Shown piece after piece: positions 50,105 to 60,551 of a stretch of 64,000 nucleotides of DNA; position 1 is the first letter of the stretch; the number at the start of each line of letters is the position of its first letter. The DNA lies in contig NZ_AP022873.1 in NCBI RefSeq assembly GCF_014701235.1, positions 1,116,001 to 1,180,000 on the forward strand, read 5' to 3'. The translations under genes and the position numbers were made by a program. The notes below the pieces were generated by a model. It was given only the letters and a program-made list of their open reading frames with translations, ran no database searches and was not told where the DNA came from. This DNA is from Dissulfurispira thermophila (lineage in GTDB: Bacteria; Nitrospirota; Thermodesulfovibrionia; Thermodesulfovibrionales; Dissulfurispiraceae).

Positions 50105-51844
50105 ATGAAAATGACAGGTGCTGAGATAATAATTGAGTCATTAAAGAGAGAAGGTGTCAAATATATTTTTGGATACCCCGGTGGTGTTATCCTCAACATT
50201 TTTGATCTCCTTTATGATGATAAGGACTTGAAACTGATCCTCACAAGACATGAACAAGGTGCTGTACATGCAGCAGATGGCTATGCGAGATCAACAGGAA
50301 AGCCGGGTGTTGTGCTTGTAACATCAGGTCCAGGCGCTACAAATACTGTTACAGGTATAGCAACTGCTTCTATGGATTCAGTTCCGCTTGTTGTATTGAC
50401 AGGACAGGTGCCGACAATGCTTATTGGTAACGATGCCTTTCAAGAGGCAGATATTGTTGGTATAACCAGGCCTTGCACAAAATATAATATACTTGCAAAA
50501 GATGTTAACGAGCTTGCCAGACAGATTCGTGAGGCATTTCATATAGCTACAACAGGAAGACCGGGACCTGTGTTAATTGATTTACCAAAGGATGTGACAT
50601 CTGGCAAGGCAGAGTTTATATGGCCCGAAAAGATTGACATCAGAAGTTATAACCCGAAATATGAAGGCAATAGATGGATGATAGAAAAGGCAGCCCATGA
50701 AATTTCAAAGGCAAAGAAGCCAGTAATTATTGCAGGAGGCGGCTGCATAATCTCAGGCGCATCTAAAGAATTAAAAGAGCTTGCAGAAATTACCAGCATA
50801 CCTGTAACAATGACACTTATGGGACTTGGAAGTTTTCCGGGTACACATGAGCTTTCATTGGGGATGCTTGGTATGCACGGCACATACTATGCAAATAAGA
50901 GCGTTCAAGAGTCTGATTTATTGATAGCTATAGGAATGCGATTTGATGACAGGGTTACAGGAAAGATAGAGGGTTTTGCTCCTCATGCAAAAATAGTTCA
51001 TATAGATATTGATCCAACTTCCATAAGAAAGAATGTCAGGGTTGATGTCCCGATTGTAGGAGATGTTAAAAAAGTGCTTACAGTAATGAACAAGATCTTA
51101 AAAGAAGACATAAAGGAGCAGTGGAAAGAAGTAAGAAAGGCGTGGCTAAAACAGATAGCGGAATGGAAAAAAGAAAAACCATTAACTTACACATACAGCC
51201 CTGATGTGATTAAACCACAATTTGTCGTGGAAAAGATATATGAGGTTACAAAGGGTGATGCTATTATAACCACAGAGGTAGGACAAAATCAGATGTGGGC
51301 AGCCCAGTTTTATAAATTCGATAAACCAAGAAGACTCTTGACATCAGGAGGACTTGGAACAATGGGATATGGTTTTCCAGCAGCTATAGGAGCACAGCTT
51401 GCGCATCCTGATAAGCTTGTAATCGATATAGCAGGTGACGGAAGCATACAAATGAATATACAGGAACTTGCCACAGCAGTTATTTATAAGCTGCCTGTTA
51501 AGGTTGCAATACTCAACAACAGGTATCTTGGTATGGTAAGGCAGTGGCAGGAACTCTTCTATCAGGAAAGATATTCTCATGTACATCTTGAAACAGAGAC
51601 TGTTCCTGATTTTGTTGAACTTGCACATGCTTATGGAGCAGTTGGTTTAAGGGCAACAAAACCAAGTGAGGTAGAGCCTGTATTGAAAGAGGCCATTAAA
51701 ATAAAGAAACCTGTATTTATGGACTTTGTCTGCGATTGGAAAGAAAAGGTATATCCAATGGTCCCAGCAGGTGCAACACTGGATTGTATGCTCTTTGAGG
51801 AGAAAGAAAAAAGGGTTGAAAAGAAATTAAGGGCAGTAAAGTAA
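50105..51844 (+). CDS. ilvB: Acetolactate synthase large subunit
   Basis: 579 residues. Thiamine-diphosphate enzyme: catalytic Glu in [19 protein letters not shown]/central domain, and the ThDP motif [29 protein letters not shown]. First step of branched-chain amino acid synthesis. Start at ATG 50105 behind GAGG, after repeats that extend the frame upstream. ilvN follows after 14 bases. Confidence 0.95.
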   Translation: MKMTGAEIIIESLKREGVKYIFGYPGGVILNIFDLLYDDKDLKLILTRHEQGAVHAADGYARSTGKPGVVLVTSGPGATNTVTGIATASMDSVPLVVLTGQVPTMLIGNDAFQEADIVGITRPCTKYNILAKDVNELARQIREAFHIATTGRPGPVLIDLPKDVTSGKAEFIWPEKIDIRSYNPKYEGNRWMIEKAAHEISKAKKPVIIAGGGCIISGASKELKELAEITSIPVTMTLMGLGSFPGTHELSLGMLGMHGTYYANKSVQESDLLIAIGMRFDDRVTGKIEGFAPHAKIVHIDIDPTSIRKNVRVDVPIVGDVKKVLTVMNKILKEDIKEQWKEVRKAWLKQIAEWKKEKPLTYTYSPDVIKPQFVVEKIYEVTKGDAIITTEVGQNQMWAAQFYKFDKPRRLLTSGGLGTMGYGFPAAIGAQLAHPDKLVIDIAGDGSIQMNIQELATAVIYKLPVKVAILNNRYLGMVRQWQELFYQERYSHVHLETETVPDFVELAHAYGAVGLRATKPSEVEPVLKEAIKIKKPVFMDFVCDWKEKVYPMVPAGATLDCMLFEEKEKRVEKKLRAVK

Positions 51845-51858
51845 TCGGAGGTCATGAA

Positions 51859-52347
51859 ATGAGACATACCATTTCTGTACTTGTGGAAAATAAATTTGGA
51901 GTTCTTTCGAGGATTTCAGGACTTTTCAGTGGCAGGGGATATAACATCGAGAGCCTTTCTGTTGGTGAAACAATAGACCCAAATATCTCAATTATGACTA
52001 TCGTTACTACAGGAGATGACTGGGTTATAGAACAGATTACCAAACAACTCAATAAACTAATAGATGTAATTAAGGTTGTAGACCTTACTGAACTTGATCA
52101 TGTAGAAAGGGAGATGGTGCTTATTAAAGTTGCTCCGAAACAAGAAAATAAGGCAGAAGTATTGAGGATTGCAGAAATATTTAGGGGAAGGGTTGTGGAT
52201 TCTTCTCCAAATACATACACTATAGAAATAACAGGCGATGAAAAAAAAATCGAGGCATTTATTGAGTTAATGAAGCCAATGGGAATAAAAGAGTTTGTAA
52301 GGACAGGAAAAGTAGCTATTGCAAGAGAAATCATTAAAAAGAAATGA
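51859..52347 (+). CDS. ilvN: Acetolactate synthase regulatory small subunit
   Basis: 162 residues. N-terminal ACT domain ([32 protein letters not shown]) binds valine for feedback control; the C-terminal half activates the large subunit. Good Shine-Dalgarno (CGGAGG). Forms an operon with ilvB. Confidence 0.95.
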   Translation: MRHTISVLVENKFGVLSRISGLFSGRGYNIESLSVGETIDPNISIMTIVTTGDDWVIEQITKQLNKLIDVIKVVDLTELDHVEREMVLIKVAPKQENKAEVLRIAEIFRGRVVDSSPNTYTIEITGDEKKIEAFIELMKPMGIKEFVRTGKVAIAREIIKKK

Positions 52348-52668
52348 GTCCATTAAGTACCCGAGAGCCAGAGATTTTGAACTATTTGAACAATGTTGAA
52401 CCATCTTTCATCTGTCATTACGAGGCGAAGCCGAAGCAATCTCAAAAAATGAGATTCCTCGCTCCGCTCGGAATGACAGATGGGACAAGCTCGGAATGAC
52501 AGACATTGTTGAACAAAATCAAAGTTGTTCAACATGTGGTACCGTAGAGACCCATTCTTATCGCTGGATTTGGGTAAGGAAATAACTTAATAATTTAAAT
52601 AGGGTTTCACAAAATTAAAAAATTCCCTCTCCCTTTTGGGGAGAGGAATAGGGTGAGGGGTAAGGAAT
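52348..52668. other. Repeat-rich intergenic region
   Basis: 321 bases without a gene. Contains the dispersed repeat at 52412-52502, TTGAACAA/TTGTTCAA-type motifs on both sides, and at 52623-52660 a CCCTCTCCC ... GGGGAGAGG ... GGGTGAGGGG repeat that is common in environmental genomes. The Shine-Dalgarno of the next gene follows directly. Confidence 0.6.
52412..52502. repeat. Dispersed imperfect palindromic repeat, copy 3
   Basis: From CTGTCATTACGAGGCGAAGC to CAAGCTCGGAATGACAG, inverted relative to copy 2 and about 93% identical by eye. A small minus-strand ORF over it reads CHSERSEES, the well-known spurious peptide. Confidence 0.85.
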
Positions 52669-53904
52669 ATGAATAATAAAGTATATCTTATTGATGTTAC
52701 CAATAGAGACGGTGTTCAGACATCGAGGATTTTGCTACCAAAGCTCTCAAAGACCATGCTTAACATATATCTTGATGAGATGGGAATCTATCAGAGTGAA
52801 GTAGGTTTCCCAACTCTAAAACATGAGATTAATTACATTAATGCCAACATTGAGCTTGCCAAGGCAGGTGCAATGAAGAGGATACATCTCGAAGGTTGGT
52901 GTAGGGCTGTTCCTGAAGATGTAAAGTTGTCATTCAAAAATTGCCCGAATTTAAAACATCTAAATATTTCCATGTCAACATCAGAAATAATGCTGCGTGC
53001 AAAATTCATGGGTAAAAAATCATGGAAGGACATATTGGATACTGTTAGGGAATCAGTAAAACTGGCTAAGGAACTTGGTGCAGAAACAGTAGGCGTTAAT
53101 GCAGAGGATGCATCAAGGACAGAACTTGACAGGCTTATTGAGTTTGCACTTGTAGGCAAAGAGGCAGGAGCAGACAGATTTAGATATTGTGATACACTTG
53201 GAGCTGATGATCCGATAACAATTTATGAAAGGATAAAGGCACTATCATTTGCAACAAAATTTCCTATTGAGATGCATTGTCACAATGACCTTGGTATGGC
53301 AGAGGCAGTATCTGTGGCAGGAGCTCAAGGAGCTATAGAGGCTGGTGTTGATGCCTATATAAACACTACCATTAATGGTTACGGGGAAAGAGCAGGTAAC
53401 TGTGATCTTGTCTCTACAATATTGGCACTAAAATTTTCTCATGGTATTAAAGATAAGGTTCCATTAGATGAATATGTTGATCTCACAAAGGCATGGAAAA
53501 TAGCAAAATATGCATCATATGCATTTAATCTTCCTATCCCTATTAATCAGCCTGGTGTCGGTGCTAATGCCTTTGCACATGAATCAGGAATACACGCTGA
53601 TGGTGCATTAAAAGATAGGAGAAACTATGAACTATATGACCCTGAAGATGTAGGAAGAGGAGAGCATGAATTAGTTGAAACAGGCCGTATAATAACAACA
53701 GGAGAATATGGTGGTATAAAAGGCTTTAGGCATGTGTATAGCAAACTCGGTATAGAGTTTCATGATGACGGAGAAGCAAGGAAGATACTTGATCTTGTGC
53801 AGTATGCAAACTTGCATACACAAAAACCCCTTACTGATGACGAACTGATACTCATAGCACATTATCCAGAGATAGTAAGGAGAATACTTACGGTTAATCC
53901 GTAA
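52669..53904 (+). CDS. Homocitrate/isopropylmalate synthase family enzyme
   Basis: 411 residues. DRE-TIM metallolyase: VTNRDGVQTSR in place of DGEQ-x-xG, EVGFP, metal-binding HCHNDLGMA and NTTINGYGERAGN. Condenses acetyl-CoA with a 2-oxo acid. The HCHND and GERAGN blocks and 411-residue length fit homocitrate synthase (NifV/AksA/LysS-like); the C-terminal LeuA regulatory domain is absent. Substrate cannot be fixed by eye. It lies after ilvBN. Confidence 0.82.
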   Translation: MNNKVYLIDVTNRDGVQTSRILLPKLSKTMLNIYLDEMGIYQSEVGFPTLKHEINYINANIELAKAGAMKRIHLEGWCRAVPEDVKLSFKNCPNLKHLNISMSTSEIMLRAKFMGKKSWKDILDTVRESVKLAKELGAETVGVNAEDASRTELDRLIEFALVGKEAGADRFRYCDTLGADDPITIYERIKALSFATKFPIEMHCHNDLGMAEAVSVAGAQGAIEAGVDAYINTTINGYGERAGNCDLVSTILALKFSHGIKDKVPLDEYVDLTKAWKIAKYASYAFNLPIPINQPGVGANAFAHESGIHADGALKDRRNYELYDPEDVGRGEHELVETGRIITTGEYGGIKGFRHVYSKLGIEFHDDGEARKILDLVQYANLHTQKPLTDDELILIAHYPEIVRRILTVNP

Positions 53905-53909
53905 TTAGA

Positions 53910-55202
53910 ATGTGGTCTAATATATTATTTATATTAATATTTATCTTTATAAACGGTTTCTTTGCAGCCTCTGAGATAGCTGTTGTTACAATTAGAAGAT
54001 CCCGCATAAAACAACTTGTAGAAGAGGGGAAAAAAAATGCTGAGATTTTAAATAAACTAAAAGAATCCCCTGACAGATTCCTTGCTACAATTCAAATAGG
54101 TGTTACGTTGGCAGGTGCACTTGCATCTGCTATAGGTGGAGCTGCTGCTGTAGAGGTTATCAAGCCTATTCTGAAGACTATCCCGATACCGTTTATAGCT
54201 GTATCCAGCGAGGCAATAGCTATAGGTGTTGTAGTTATATGTATAACTTATTTTTCATTAATATTTGGAGAACTTATCCCTAAATCTATAGCACTATCAA
54301 ATCCAGAAGGTGTAGGTCTCTTTACTGCACCTGTAATAAACCGAATTTCAAATCTGGCAAACATATTAGTAACTATTCTTACATCAAGCACAGATATGTT
54401 ATTGAAGCCATTTGGCAAAAAGGCATTTACAGAAAGAGGTTATATCACAGAAGAAGAAGTGAAAATGCTAATAGAAGAGGGTGGGGAGAGAGGGGTCTTT
54501 GAGTTAGAGGAAAAAGAACTTATACATAGTGTCTTTGAATTTACTGATACATTTGCAAAAGAGGTTATGAAACCGGTCACTCAGATGGTGGTTATAAACA
54601 TTAATATGCCAATTGACGAGATTAAGACTATCATAGCTGAGGAAAAATTCTCACGCTATCCAGTTATAGGGAAAGATATAAATGATATCAGAGGTATTTT
54701 GTATGCAAAGGATTTTTATAACATACTCTCAAAAACAGGTAGTGTGGATATTCATAAGATTATAAAACCACCAATGTTTATTCCAGAGACAATGAAGATA
54801 AGTATTCTTTTAAGAGAAATGCAGAAAAAAAGGATTCATATGGCAATAGTTATAGACGAATATGGTGCTGTTTCTGGTCTTGTGACTATGGAGGACCTGC
54901 TTGAAGAAATCGTTGGAGAAATTAGAGATGAATATGATATAGAGAGTCCTGTTATTAGACTCAGCGATGGCTCTATAATAATAGATGCATCTATAAGTGT
55001 GAGTGACCTATCAGAAGACTATAATATAGAAATACCATCATCGCCAGAATATGAGACTCTTGGGGGGTTTATTATTACATATCTTCAAAGGATACCACAG
55101 ACCGGTGACATGATCGAAATCAATGATAAGAGATTAAAGGTTGTTGAAATGGTTGGTCAGAGGATAGCAAAGGTAAAGATGGAAAAAATTGACAAAGGAT
55201 AA
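53910..55202 (+). CDS. CNNM/CorC (hemolysin-type) membrane protein
   Basis: 430 residues. DUF21 membrane domain with about four helices (residues 1-180), CBS-domain pair (about 205-330; SRYPVIGKDINDIRGIL, MAIVIDEYGAVSGLVTMEDLLEEIVGEI) and a CorC_HlyC C-terminal domain. Family members take part in Mg2+/Co2+ transport. Begins 5 bases after the previous stop. Confidence 0.92.
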   Translation: MWSNILFILIFIFINGFFAASEIAVVTIRRSRIKQLVEEGKKNAEILNKLKESPDRFLATIQIGVTLAGALASAIGGAAAVEVIKPILKTIPIPFIAVSSEAIAIGVVVICITYFSLIFGELIPKSIALSNPEGVGLFTAPVINRISNLANILVTILTSSTDMLLKPFGKKAFTERGYITEEEVKMLIEEGGERGVFELEEKELIHSVFEFTDTFAKEVMKPVTQMVVININMPIDEIKTIIAEEKFSRYPVIGKDINDIRGILYAKDFYNILSKTGSVDIHKIIKPPMFIPETMKISILLREMQKKRIHMAIVIDEYGAVSGLVTMEDLLEEIVGEIRDEYDIESPVIRLSDGSIIIDASISVSDLSEDYNIEIPSSPEYETLGGFIITYLQRIPQTGDMIEINDKRLKVVEMVGQRIAKVKMEKIDKG

Positions 55203-55243
55203 ATTTTTTTATAGCATTTAAATAAAAGATTATTGGAGGATTT

Positions 55244-55402
55244 ATGGAAAAATGGAAATGCAGTGTATGTGGTTATGTATATGATCCTGAATATGGAGAC
55301 CCTGACTCAGGTGTTGCGGCAGGTACACCTTTTGAAAAACTTTCAGATGACTGGGTATGCCCTGTTTGCGGTGCAGCAAAGGATATGTTCGAGAAGGTTT
55401 AA
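55244..55402 (+). CDS. Rubredoxin
   Basis: 52 residues, begins [19 protein letters not shown]. Two metal loops, CSVCGY and CPVCGA, hold one Fe(Cys)4; the middle [15 protein letters not shown] is typical. Good Shine-Dalgarno (TGGAGGA). Its stop TAA overlaps the ATG at 55402. Supplies electrons to oxygen- or peroxide-reducing proteins such as the rubrerythrin-like protein next door. Confidence 0.97.
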   Translation: MEKWKCSVCGYVYDPEYGDPDSGVAAGTPFEKLSDDWVCPVCGAAKDMFEKV

Positions 55403-55416
55403 TGGAGGAGGAAATC

Positions 55417-55917
55417 ATGAATGCAGTTGAAATAGCCATAAAGATGGAGACAGACGCAATAAGGTTTTATAGAGAGGCATCAGATAAATGCAATCATATT
55501 GTAGGCAAAAAAATGTTTTTGTCTATATCAGAGGACGAAAAAAGACACCTTGATATGCTCTCTGAGTTATTTAAAGGTCTTGATTTCAAGATCCATGAGG
55601 CATCTCCAATGAAGGTTGTAAAAACCATCTTTGAAGAAATGAGACACGAGATGATGGAAAGGGTCAAGGCTACCAAAGATGAACTTGAAGCATTTAAAAT
55701 AGCTGCAGATATGGAAAAACATGGTATCGAGTTTTATAAAAAGGCTGCTGTAGAAGCTATAACAGAGAAAGAAAAGAAACTCTTTGAAAGACTTGCATAT
55801 GAAGAAGAACAGCACTATGCAATCTTTTCAAATACCTACTTCTTTATGTCAGATACAGGAAGCTGGTATATGTGGGAAGAACACAGCATTGTAGATGGCG
55901 GAACACCATGGGCATAA
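55417..55917 (+). CDS. Rubrerythrin-like ferritin-fold diiron protein
   Basis: 166 residues. Four-helix bundle with Glu/His ligands in VEIAIKMETDAIRFY, SEDEKRHLDML, DMEKHGIEFYKKA and YEEEQHYAIF. It lacks a C-terminal rubredoxin domain, which the separate rubredoxin upstream can replace. ATG 55417 lies behind GGAGGAAAT; ATG 55402 is an alternative. Likely peroxide defence. Confidence 0.9.
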   Translation: MNAVEIAIKMETDAIRFYREASDKCNHIVGKKMFLSISEDEKRHLDMLSELFKGLDFKIHEASPMKVVKTIFEEMRHEMMERVKATKDELEAFKIAADMEKHGIEFYKKAAVEAITEKEKKLFERLAYEEEQHYAIFSNTYFFMSDTGSWYMWEEHSIVDGGTPWA

Positions 55918-55922
55918 CTGTC

Positions 55923-56726
55923 CTATTTCAGTCCAAGCACATCTTGCATGTCATAAAGTCCAGATGTCCTACCTGAAACCCAAAGTGCTGCCTTTAACGC
56001 CCCTCGTGCAAAGGTATCTCTGCTTGATGCCTTGTGTGTGATTTCTATTCTCTCTCCAAGTCCAAAGAAAAATACTGTATGCTCCCCTACAACATCTCCT
56101 CCCCTTATTGTCTGTATGCCGATCTCTTTTTTTGTCCTCTCTCCTATTAATCCTTTTCTCGTATAAACTGCAACTTCATCAAGATCTCTATTTACTGCAT
56201 TTGAAATCACATGAGCCATCTTCATTGCAGTTCCGCTTGGAGCATCTTTTTTAAGCCTGTGATGTGCCTCTACTATCTCTATATCATATTCATCACCCAA
56301 TACCTTTGCAATGTCTTGTAAAACCTTAAGAAGTAGGTTTACTCCCACGCTCATATTTGGAGCGATCACTATAGGGATATTTTTAGATGCCTCTTCAATA
56401 TGTCCAATTTCTTCCTTTGAGAATCCTGTTGTGCCAATTACCATTGCCTTTTTTCTTTCATGAGCTAACTTCATGTGCTGTAGTGTTGAATTTATGGATG
56501 TAAAATCAATTATGACATCACAATTGTCGATAATATCTTCAAGCCTGTCAGTGAGTTTTACATTTGTTTCACCAATTCCAACAATCGTGCCAATGTCTCT
56601 ACCTATCGCATCATGCCCCTTTCTCTCGGTTGCTCCCACAAGTTTTAAATCATGATAATCCTTTGAGAGTGCAGTAATCCTACTGCCCATCCTTCCAGTT
56701 GCACCTACTACAATAATCTTTGTCAT
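55923..56726 (-). CDS. dapB: 4-hydroxy-tetrahydrodipicolinate reductase
   Basis: 267 residues. NAD(P)-binding VVGATGRMGSR at the start, the signature EAHHRLKKDAPSGTAMK (about 155-171) and GERIEITHKASSRDTFARGAL at the end. Lysine and diaminopimelate synthesis. Good Shine-Dalgarno (TAGGAGGAC on the minus strand). Convergent with the rubrerythrin gene, 5 bases apart. Confidence 0.96.
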   Translation of the reverse strand: MTKIIVVGATGRMGSRITALSKDYHDLKLVGATERKGHDAIGRDIGTIVGIGETNVKLTDRLEDIIDNCDVIIDFTSINSTLQHMKLAHERKKAMVIGTTGFSKEEIGHIEEASKNIPIVIAPNMSVGVNLLLKVLQDIAKVLGDEYDIEIVEAHHRLKKDAPSGTAMKMAHVISNAVNRDLDEVAVYTRKGLIGERTKKEIGIQTIRGGDVVGEHTVFFFGLGERIEITHKASSRDTFARGALKAALWVSGRTSGLYDMQDVLGLK

Positions 56727-56748
56727 TTACAAGTCCTCCTATTTATTT

Positions 56749-56946
56749 TTATATTTCAGAATACCTACTATCCATAATCTTCTTTTCCTTTTCTTCCCGT
56801 TCTTCTTTATCTCCCACATGAATTTTATACTCCTCAGATGCCCATTTACCAAGATCTATTAGCTTACACCTTTCGGAGCAGAAGGGTCTCCACGGATTTT
56901 CCTCCCATGTTGTCTTTTTTTTACAAACAGGACATATTATCTGCAT
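56749..56946 (-). CDS. yacG: YacG-type zinc protein
   Basis: 65 residues. Cys4 zinc site, CPVC and CSERC, with [22 protein letters not shown], the YacG hallmark. E. coli YacG inhibits DNA gyrase. The charged tail is a run of E and K. Lies 4 bases downstream of apbE. Confidence 0.9.
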   Translation of the reverse strand: MQIICPVCKKKTTWEENPWRPFCSERCKLIDLGKWASEEYKIHVGDKEEREEKEKKIMDSRYSEI

Positions 56947-56949
56947 AAT

Positions 56950-57975
56950 TCAATTACTCCACTTTAGATTTTTTTTTATCCCTTCGGTGACATATATTTT
57001 ACCATCTTTATCAATTATAACGCCGTCAAATCCCAATCTCTTTAAAGCATCCATTCCTTTCTGAGGACCTAAAATAAATATACCTGTTGCAAATGCATCT
57101 GTAAGTGCAGCCTCTTTTGTTATTACAGTTGCGCTTTGACATCCATAGGCAGGATAGCCTGTTTTAGGATTTAAGAGGTGATGGTATCTTTTGCCATCCT
57201 TAATAAAAAATCTTTCGTAATCCCCTGATGTTGATATGCCTGTATCCGAAAGACCGATGGTAGCAATAATTTCATCTCTGTCGCTTTTCTGTCTCGGATT
57301 TTGTATACCAATATTCCAAAATCCTCCGTCAGGCTTTTTGCCAAAGACCTTTATGTCTCCAGCAATAGCCACAATGCCTGATTGTATCCCATTTTTTCTT
57401 AATACATCCACTGCTTTGTCTGCTGCATAACCTTTTATAATACCCCCTAAGTCTATCTGTGATCCTTTTGTCTTAAGGAATATCATTGATTTTTCTTTAT
57501 CAACAACTATATTTTTGTATCCAACTAATTTAAGTTTTGCTTTAATTAATTTTTCATCAGGCATCGCCTTATTTTTAAAGTCCCAGAGCTTTACGACAGG
57601 GCCAACCGTAATATCAAATGCACCTTCTGTATTTTGCGATGTATAAATCGCCTTATCTATTATCTCCAATGTCTCTGGAGATACCTTTACAGGTTTGTTG
57701 CCAGCGTTTCTATTAATCATGGATATTTCACTGTCTTCAGAATAAAAGTTTAAAAGCCTTGCAAGTCTGTCCATTTCATTAAATGCCTTATTAATTGCCT
57801 CTTTTGCTTTTTCTTCAGAGTTTGAAGATACAGTAATCGAGACAATAGTGTACATAGATGTGCGGGTCTCTTTGTAAAGCCTTTCTTGATTAGGGCTACA
57901 TGAAAATGACAACAAAAGACAGAAGGTAGTTATCAGTGCCCAGCAGGGCTGTTCTTTTGCCTTTGCCATAATCAT
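56950..57975 (-). CDS. apbE: FAD:protein FMN transferase (ApbE), lipoprotein
   Basis: 341 residues. Lipoprotein signal with LSFSCS (Cys at about 26). ApbE core: SQIDLGGIIKGYAADKAVD, GDIKVFGKKPDGGFW, RYHHLLNPKTGYPA and TDAFATGIFILG. It attaches FMN to exported flavoproteins. The ATG overlaps the uvrA stop by 4 bases; ATG 57969 is also possible. Confidence 0.94.
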   Translation of the reverse strand: MIMAKAKEQPCWALITTFCLLLSFSCSPNQERLYKETRTSMYTIVSITVSSNSEEKAKEAINKAFNEMDRLARLLNFYSEDSEISMINRNAGNKPVKVSPETLEIIDKAIYTSQNTEGAFDITVGPVVKLWDFKNKAMPDEKLIKAKLKLVGYKNIVVDKEKSMIFLKTKGSQIDLGGIIKGYAADKAVDVLRKNGIQSGIVAIAGDIKVFGKKPDGGFWNIGIQNPRQKSDRDEIIATIGLSDTGISTSGDYERFFIKDGKRYHHLLNPKTGYPAYGCQSATVITKEAALTDAFATGIFILGPQKGMDALKRLGFDGVIIDKDGKIYVTEGIKKNLKWSN

Positions 57976-60500
57976 AGTTTCTTATCCAAATACCTTCCAG
58001 TATAAGACTCTTTGTTTTTTGCCACATCTTCTGGTGTTCCTGTTGCCACTATTTTCCCACCATTGTCTCCACCTTCGGGTCCAAGGTCAATAATATAATC
58101 AGCAGACTTTATTATGTCAAGGTCATGTTCAATAATTATAACACTGTTACCCATGTCAACAAGTTTATTTATAACATTCAGAAGCCTTTGAATGTCAACA
58201 AAGTGCAGCCCTGTTGTTGGCTCATCAAGGATATATAAGGTATTACCAGTGGCTTTTTTACCCAATTCCTTAGAAAGCCTTAATCTTTGTGCCTCTCCGC
58301 CTGAAAGGGTTGTAGCAGACTGACCTAATTTTAGATAGCCCATTCCTATGTCTTCTAAAATATCGAGGCGCTGTTTTAGAGGAGGGATTGCAGAGAAGAA
58401 TTCAAGTGCCTCTGATATTGGCATTTCAAGGACATCTGATATATTTTTCCCCTTGTAATAAATATCAAGGGTTTCTTTATTATATCTTTTACCCTTGCAC
58501 ACATCGCATGTTACATATGCATCAGGCAGAAAATGCATCTCTATTTTTTTCAACCCATCTCCTTGACATGCCTCACATCTTCCACCAGCCACATTAAAGC
58601 TAAACCTTGACGGCTTATATCCCCTTATCCTCGAATCTGGCAGTTGTGAGAAAAGCTCTCTTATAATTCCAAGTATCCCCGTATATGTAGCCGGGTTTGA
58701 CCTGGGAGTTCTTCCGAGCGGGGATTGATCAATGCATATGACTTTGTCGATATTTTCTATACCTTCTATTTTTTTGTATCTGCCTGGAATCAGTTTGCTC
58801 TTATAGATGTGCCTTGATATTGCTTTGTAGAGAATCTCAAAAATCAAAGTGCTCTTGCCTGACCCTGAAACTCCAGTAACACAAACAAATACACCGAGGG
58901 GAATTGATACACTGATATTTTTTAGATTAAATTCAGAAGCCCCTATTATTTTAAGAAACTTTTCTGGTTTGCGACGTTTTTTTGGCACTGGTATGGTGAG
59001 ATAACCACCAAGGTATTTCCCTGTTATTGAAGCTGTGTTATTTATTATATCAACAGGTGCGCTTGCAGATATAATCCATCCCCCATTCTTGCCAGCACCC
59101 GGCCCCATATCTATAATATAGTCTGCATTTCTTATGGTCTCTTCATCGTGCTCAACAATTATTACTGTATTCCCAGCGTCTCTGATATGAGTTAGGCTTT
59201 TAAAAAGTTTTTCACAATCTCTTGGATGCAATCCAATGCTCGGTTCATCAAGCACATAAAGGACGCCTGTAAGAGATGAGCCTATTTGTGTTGCAAGCCT
59301 TATTCTCTGGGCCTCCCCTCCAGAAAGGGTTAAGGAAGGCCTATTAAGTGTTAAATAGCCTAAACCAACCTTATCAAGAAAAGAAAGTCTATCTTTCACT
59401 TCTTTAATGATTCTTTTGGAAATTATCATCTCCCTTTCAGAAAACTTCAGGTCATGAATGAATTTTTCTGCATCCCTAACAGACATTGCAGCAAACTCTC
59501 CGATGCTCACATTGTGCAGTTTGATGCTTAATGCTTCTTTTCTCAATCTCATGCCATTACATTCTTTACAAGGTGTCATATGAGTCAATTCCTCTTCGAT
59601 AATTGACGGTTGAGGACTAAAAAATAAGTGCCCTTTTTCAATCAAGTTTTCAAATCCTATCCCATTGCATCTCGGACATGCACCATATTTGCTGTTAAAA
59701 GAAAAGAGCATCGGTTCTATTTCAGGATAACTTATCCCACATTTAGAACATGCCAGTGTTCTGCTAAACAAAATGTCTCTGTTTTCATCTAATAGATTAA
59801 TTACAACTGTATCTGCATATTTCAGAGATGTGTCTATTGCCTGTTTTATTTGTCTCTCAATGGAGTGTTTAATTATAAATCTATCTATTACAATTTCAAT
59901 GGTATGTCTTTGCTGTTTTTTTAAAGATATGTCTTGCGTTAAATCTATCATTTCTCCATCAATTCGTGCCCTTACAAAGCCGTCCATCCTCATTTGCTGG
60001 AGTTCTTTTTTGTATTCACCTTTCCTTCCCTTTACAATTGGTGCGAGTACCTGAACTCTTGTTCCTGATGGTAAAGAAAGTATTGCCCTTATAATGTTGT
60101 GCAAATCCTGTGTAGTAATAATTGAACCGCATTGATAACAATAGGGAATGCCTATCCTCGTGTAAAGCACCCTCATATAATTGTATATTTCTGTAATCGT
60201 TCCTACCGTGGATCTGGGGCTTCTGGTTACTGTTTTTTGGTCAATAGCAATTGCAGGGGATAGTCCTTCTATATAATCAACTTCTGGTTTCTGCATCTGT
60301 TCGAGGAATTGCCTTGCATATGCAGAGAGACTCTCGACATACCTCCTCTGTCCTTCTGCATAAATGGTATCCATAGCAAGAGATGACTTGCCGGAGCCAG
60401 AAGGACCTGTAATGACGGTTATCTTATCCCTCGGAATCGTTGCATCTATGTTTTTGAGATTATGTTCCCGAGCGCCTTTTATAACTATGTATTCTTGCAT
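57972..60500 (-). CDS. uvrA: UvrA, excinuclease ABC ATPase, short form
   Basis: 842 residues from ATG 60500; the frame extends upstream through a GACAGAAGACA-type repeat that is unlikely to be coding. Two ABC modules (GPSGSGKSS near the start; GVSGSGKST in the second), signature LSGGEAQR twice, DEPSIGLHPRD and DEPTTGLH, zinc sites CEAC/CDVC and CSKC/CPRC. UvrB-binding region present. About 100 residues are missing, compared with the 940-residue norm, between CPRCNGIG and CKECNGMRL, where the insertion domain should be. Confidence 0.93.
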   Translation of the reverse strand: MQEYIVIKGAREHNLKNIDATIPRDKITVITGPSGSGKSSLAMDTIYAEGQRRYVESLSAYARQFLEQMQKPEVDYIEGLSPAIAIDQKTVTRSPRSTVGTITEIYNYMRVLYTRIGIPYCYQCGSIITTQDLHNIIRAILSLPSGTRVQVLAPIVKGRKGEYKKELQQMRMDGFVRARIDGEMIDLTQDISLKKQQRHTIEIVIDRFIIKHSIERQIKQAIDTSLKYADTVVINLLDENRDILFSRTLACSKCGISYPEIEPMLFSFNSKYGACPRCNGIGFENLIEKGHLFFSPQPSIIEEELTHMTPCKECNGMRLRKEALSIKLHNVSIGEFAAMSVRDAEKFIHDLKFSEREMIISKRIIKEVKDRLSFLDKVGLGYLTLNRPSLTLSGGEAQRIRLATQIGSSLTGVLYVLDEPSIGLHPRDCEKLFKSLTHIRDAGNTVIIVEHDEETIRNADYIIDMGPGAGKNGGWIISASAPVDIINNTASITGKYLGGYLTIPVPKKRRKPEKFLKIIGASEFNLKNISVSIPLGVFVCVTGVSGSGKSTLIFEILYKAISRHIYKSKLIPGRYKKIEGIENIDKVICIDQSPLGRTPRSNPATYTGILGIIRELFSQLPDSRIRGYKPSRFSFNVAGGRCEACQGDGLKKIEMHFLPDAYVTCDVCKGKRYNKETLDIYYKGKNISDVLEMPISEALEFFSAIPPLKQRLDILEDIGMGYLKLGQSATTLSGGEAQRLRLSKELGKKATGNTLYILDEPTTGLHFVDIQRLLNVINKLVDMGNSVIIIEHDLDIIKSADYIIDLGPEGGDNGGKIVATGTPEDVAKNKESYTGRYLDKKL

Positions 60501-60551
60501 TCTGTCTTCTGTGTTCTGTCCCTTGTCTTCTGTCCTCAATAGAGGGCAAGC

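Noticed and set aside
52353-52535. Minus-strand ORF reading CHSERSEES
   Set aside because: This peptide is the common spurious translation of a dispersed intergenic repeat.
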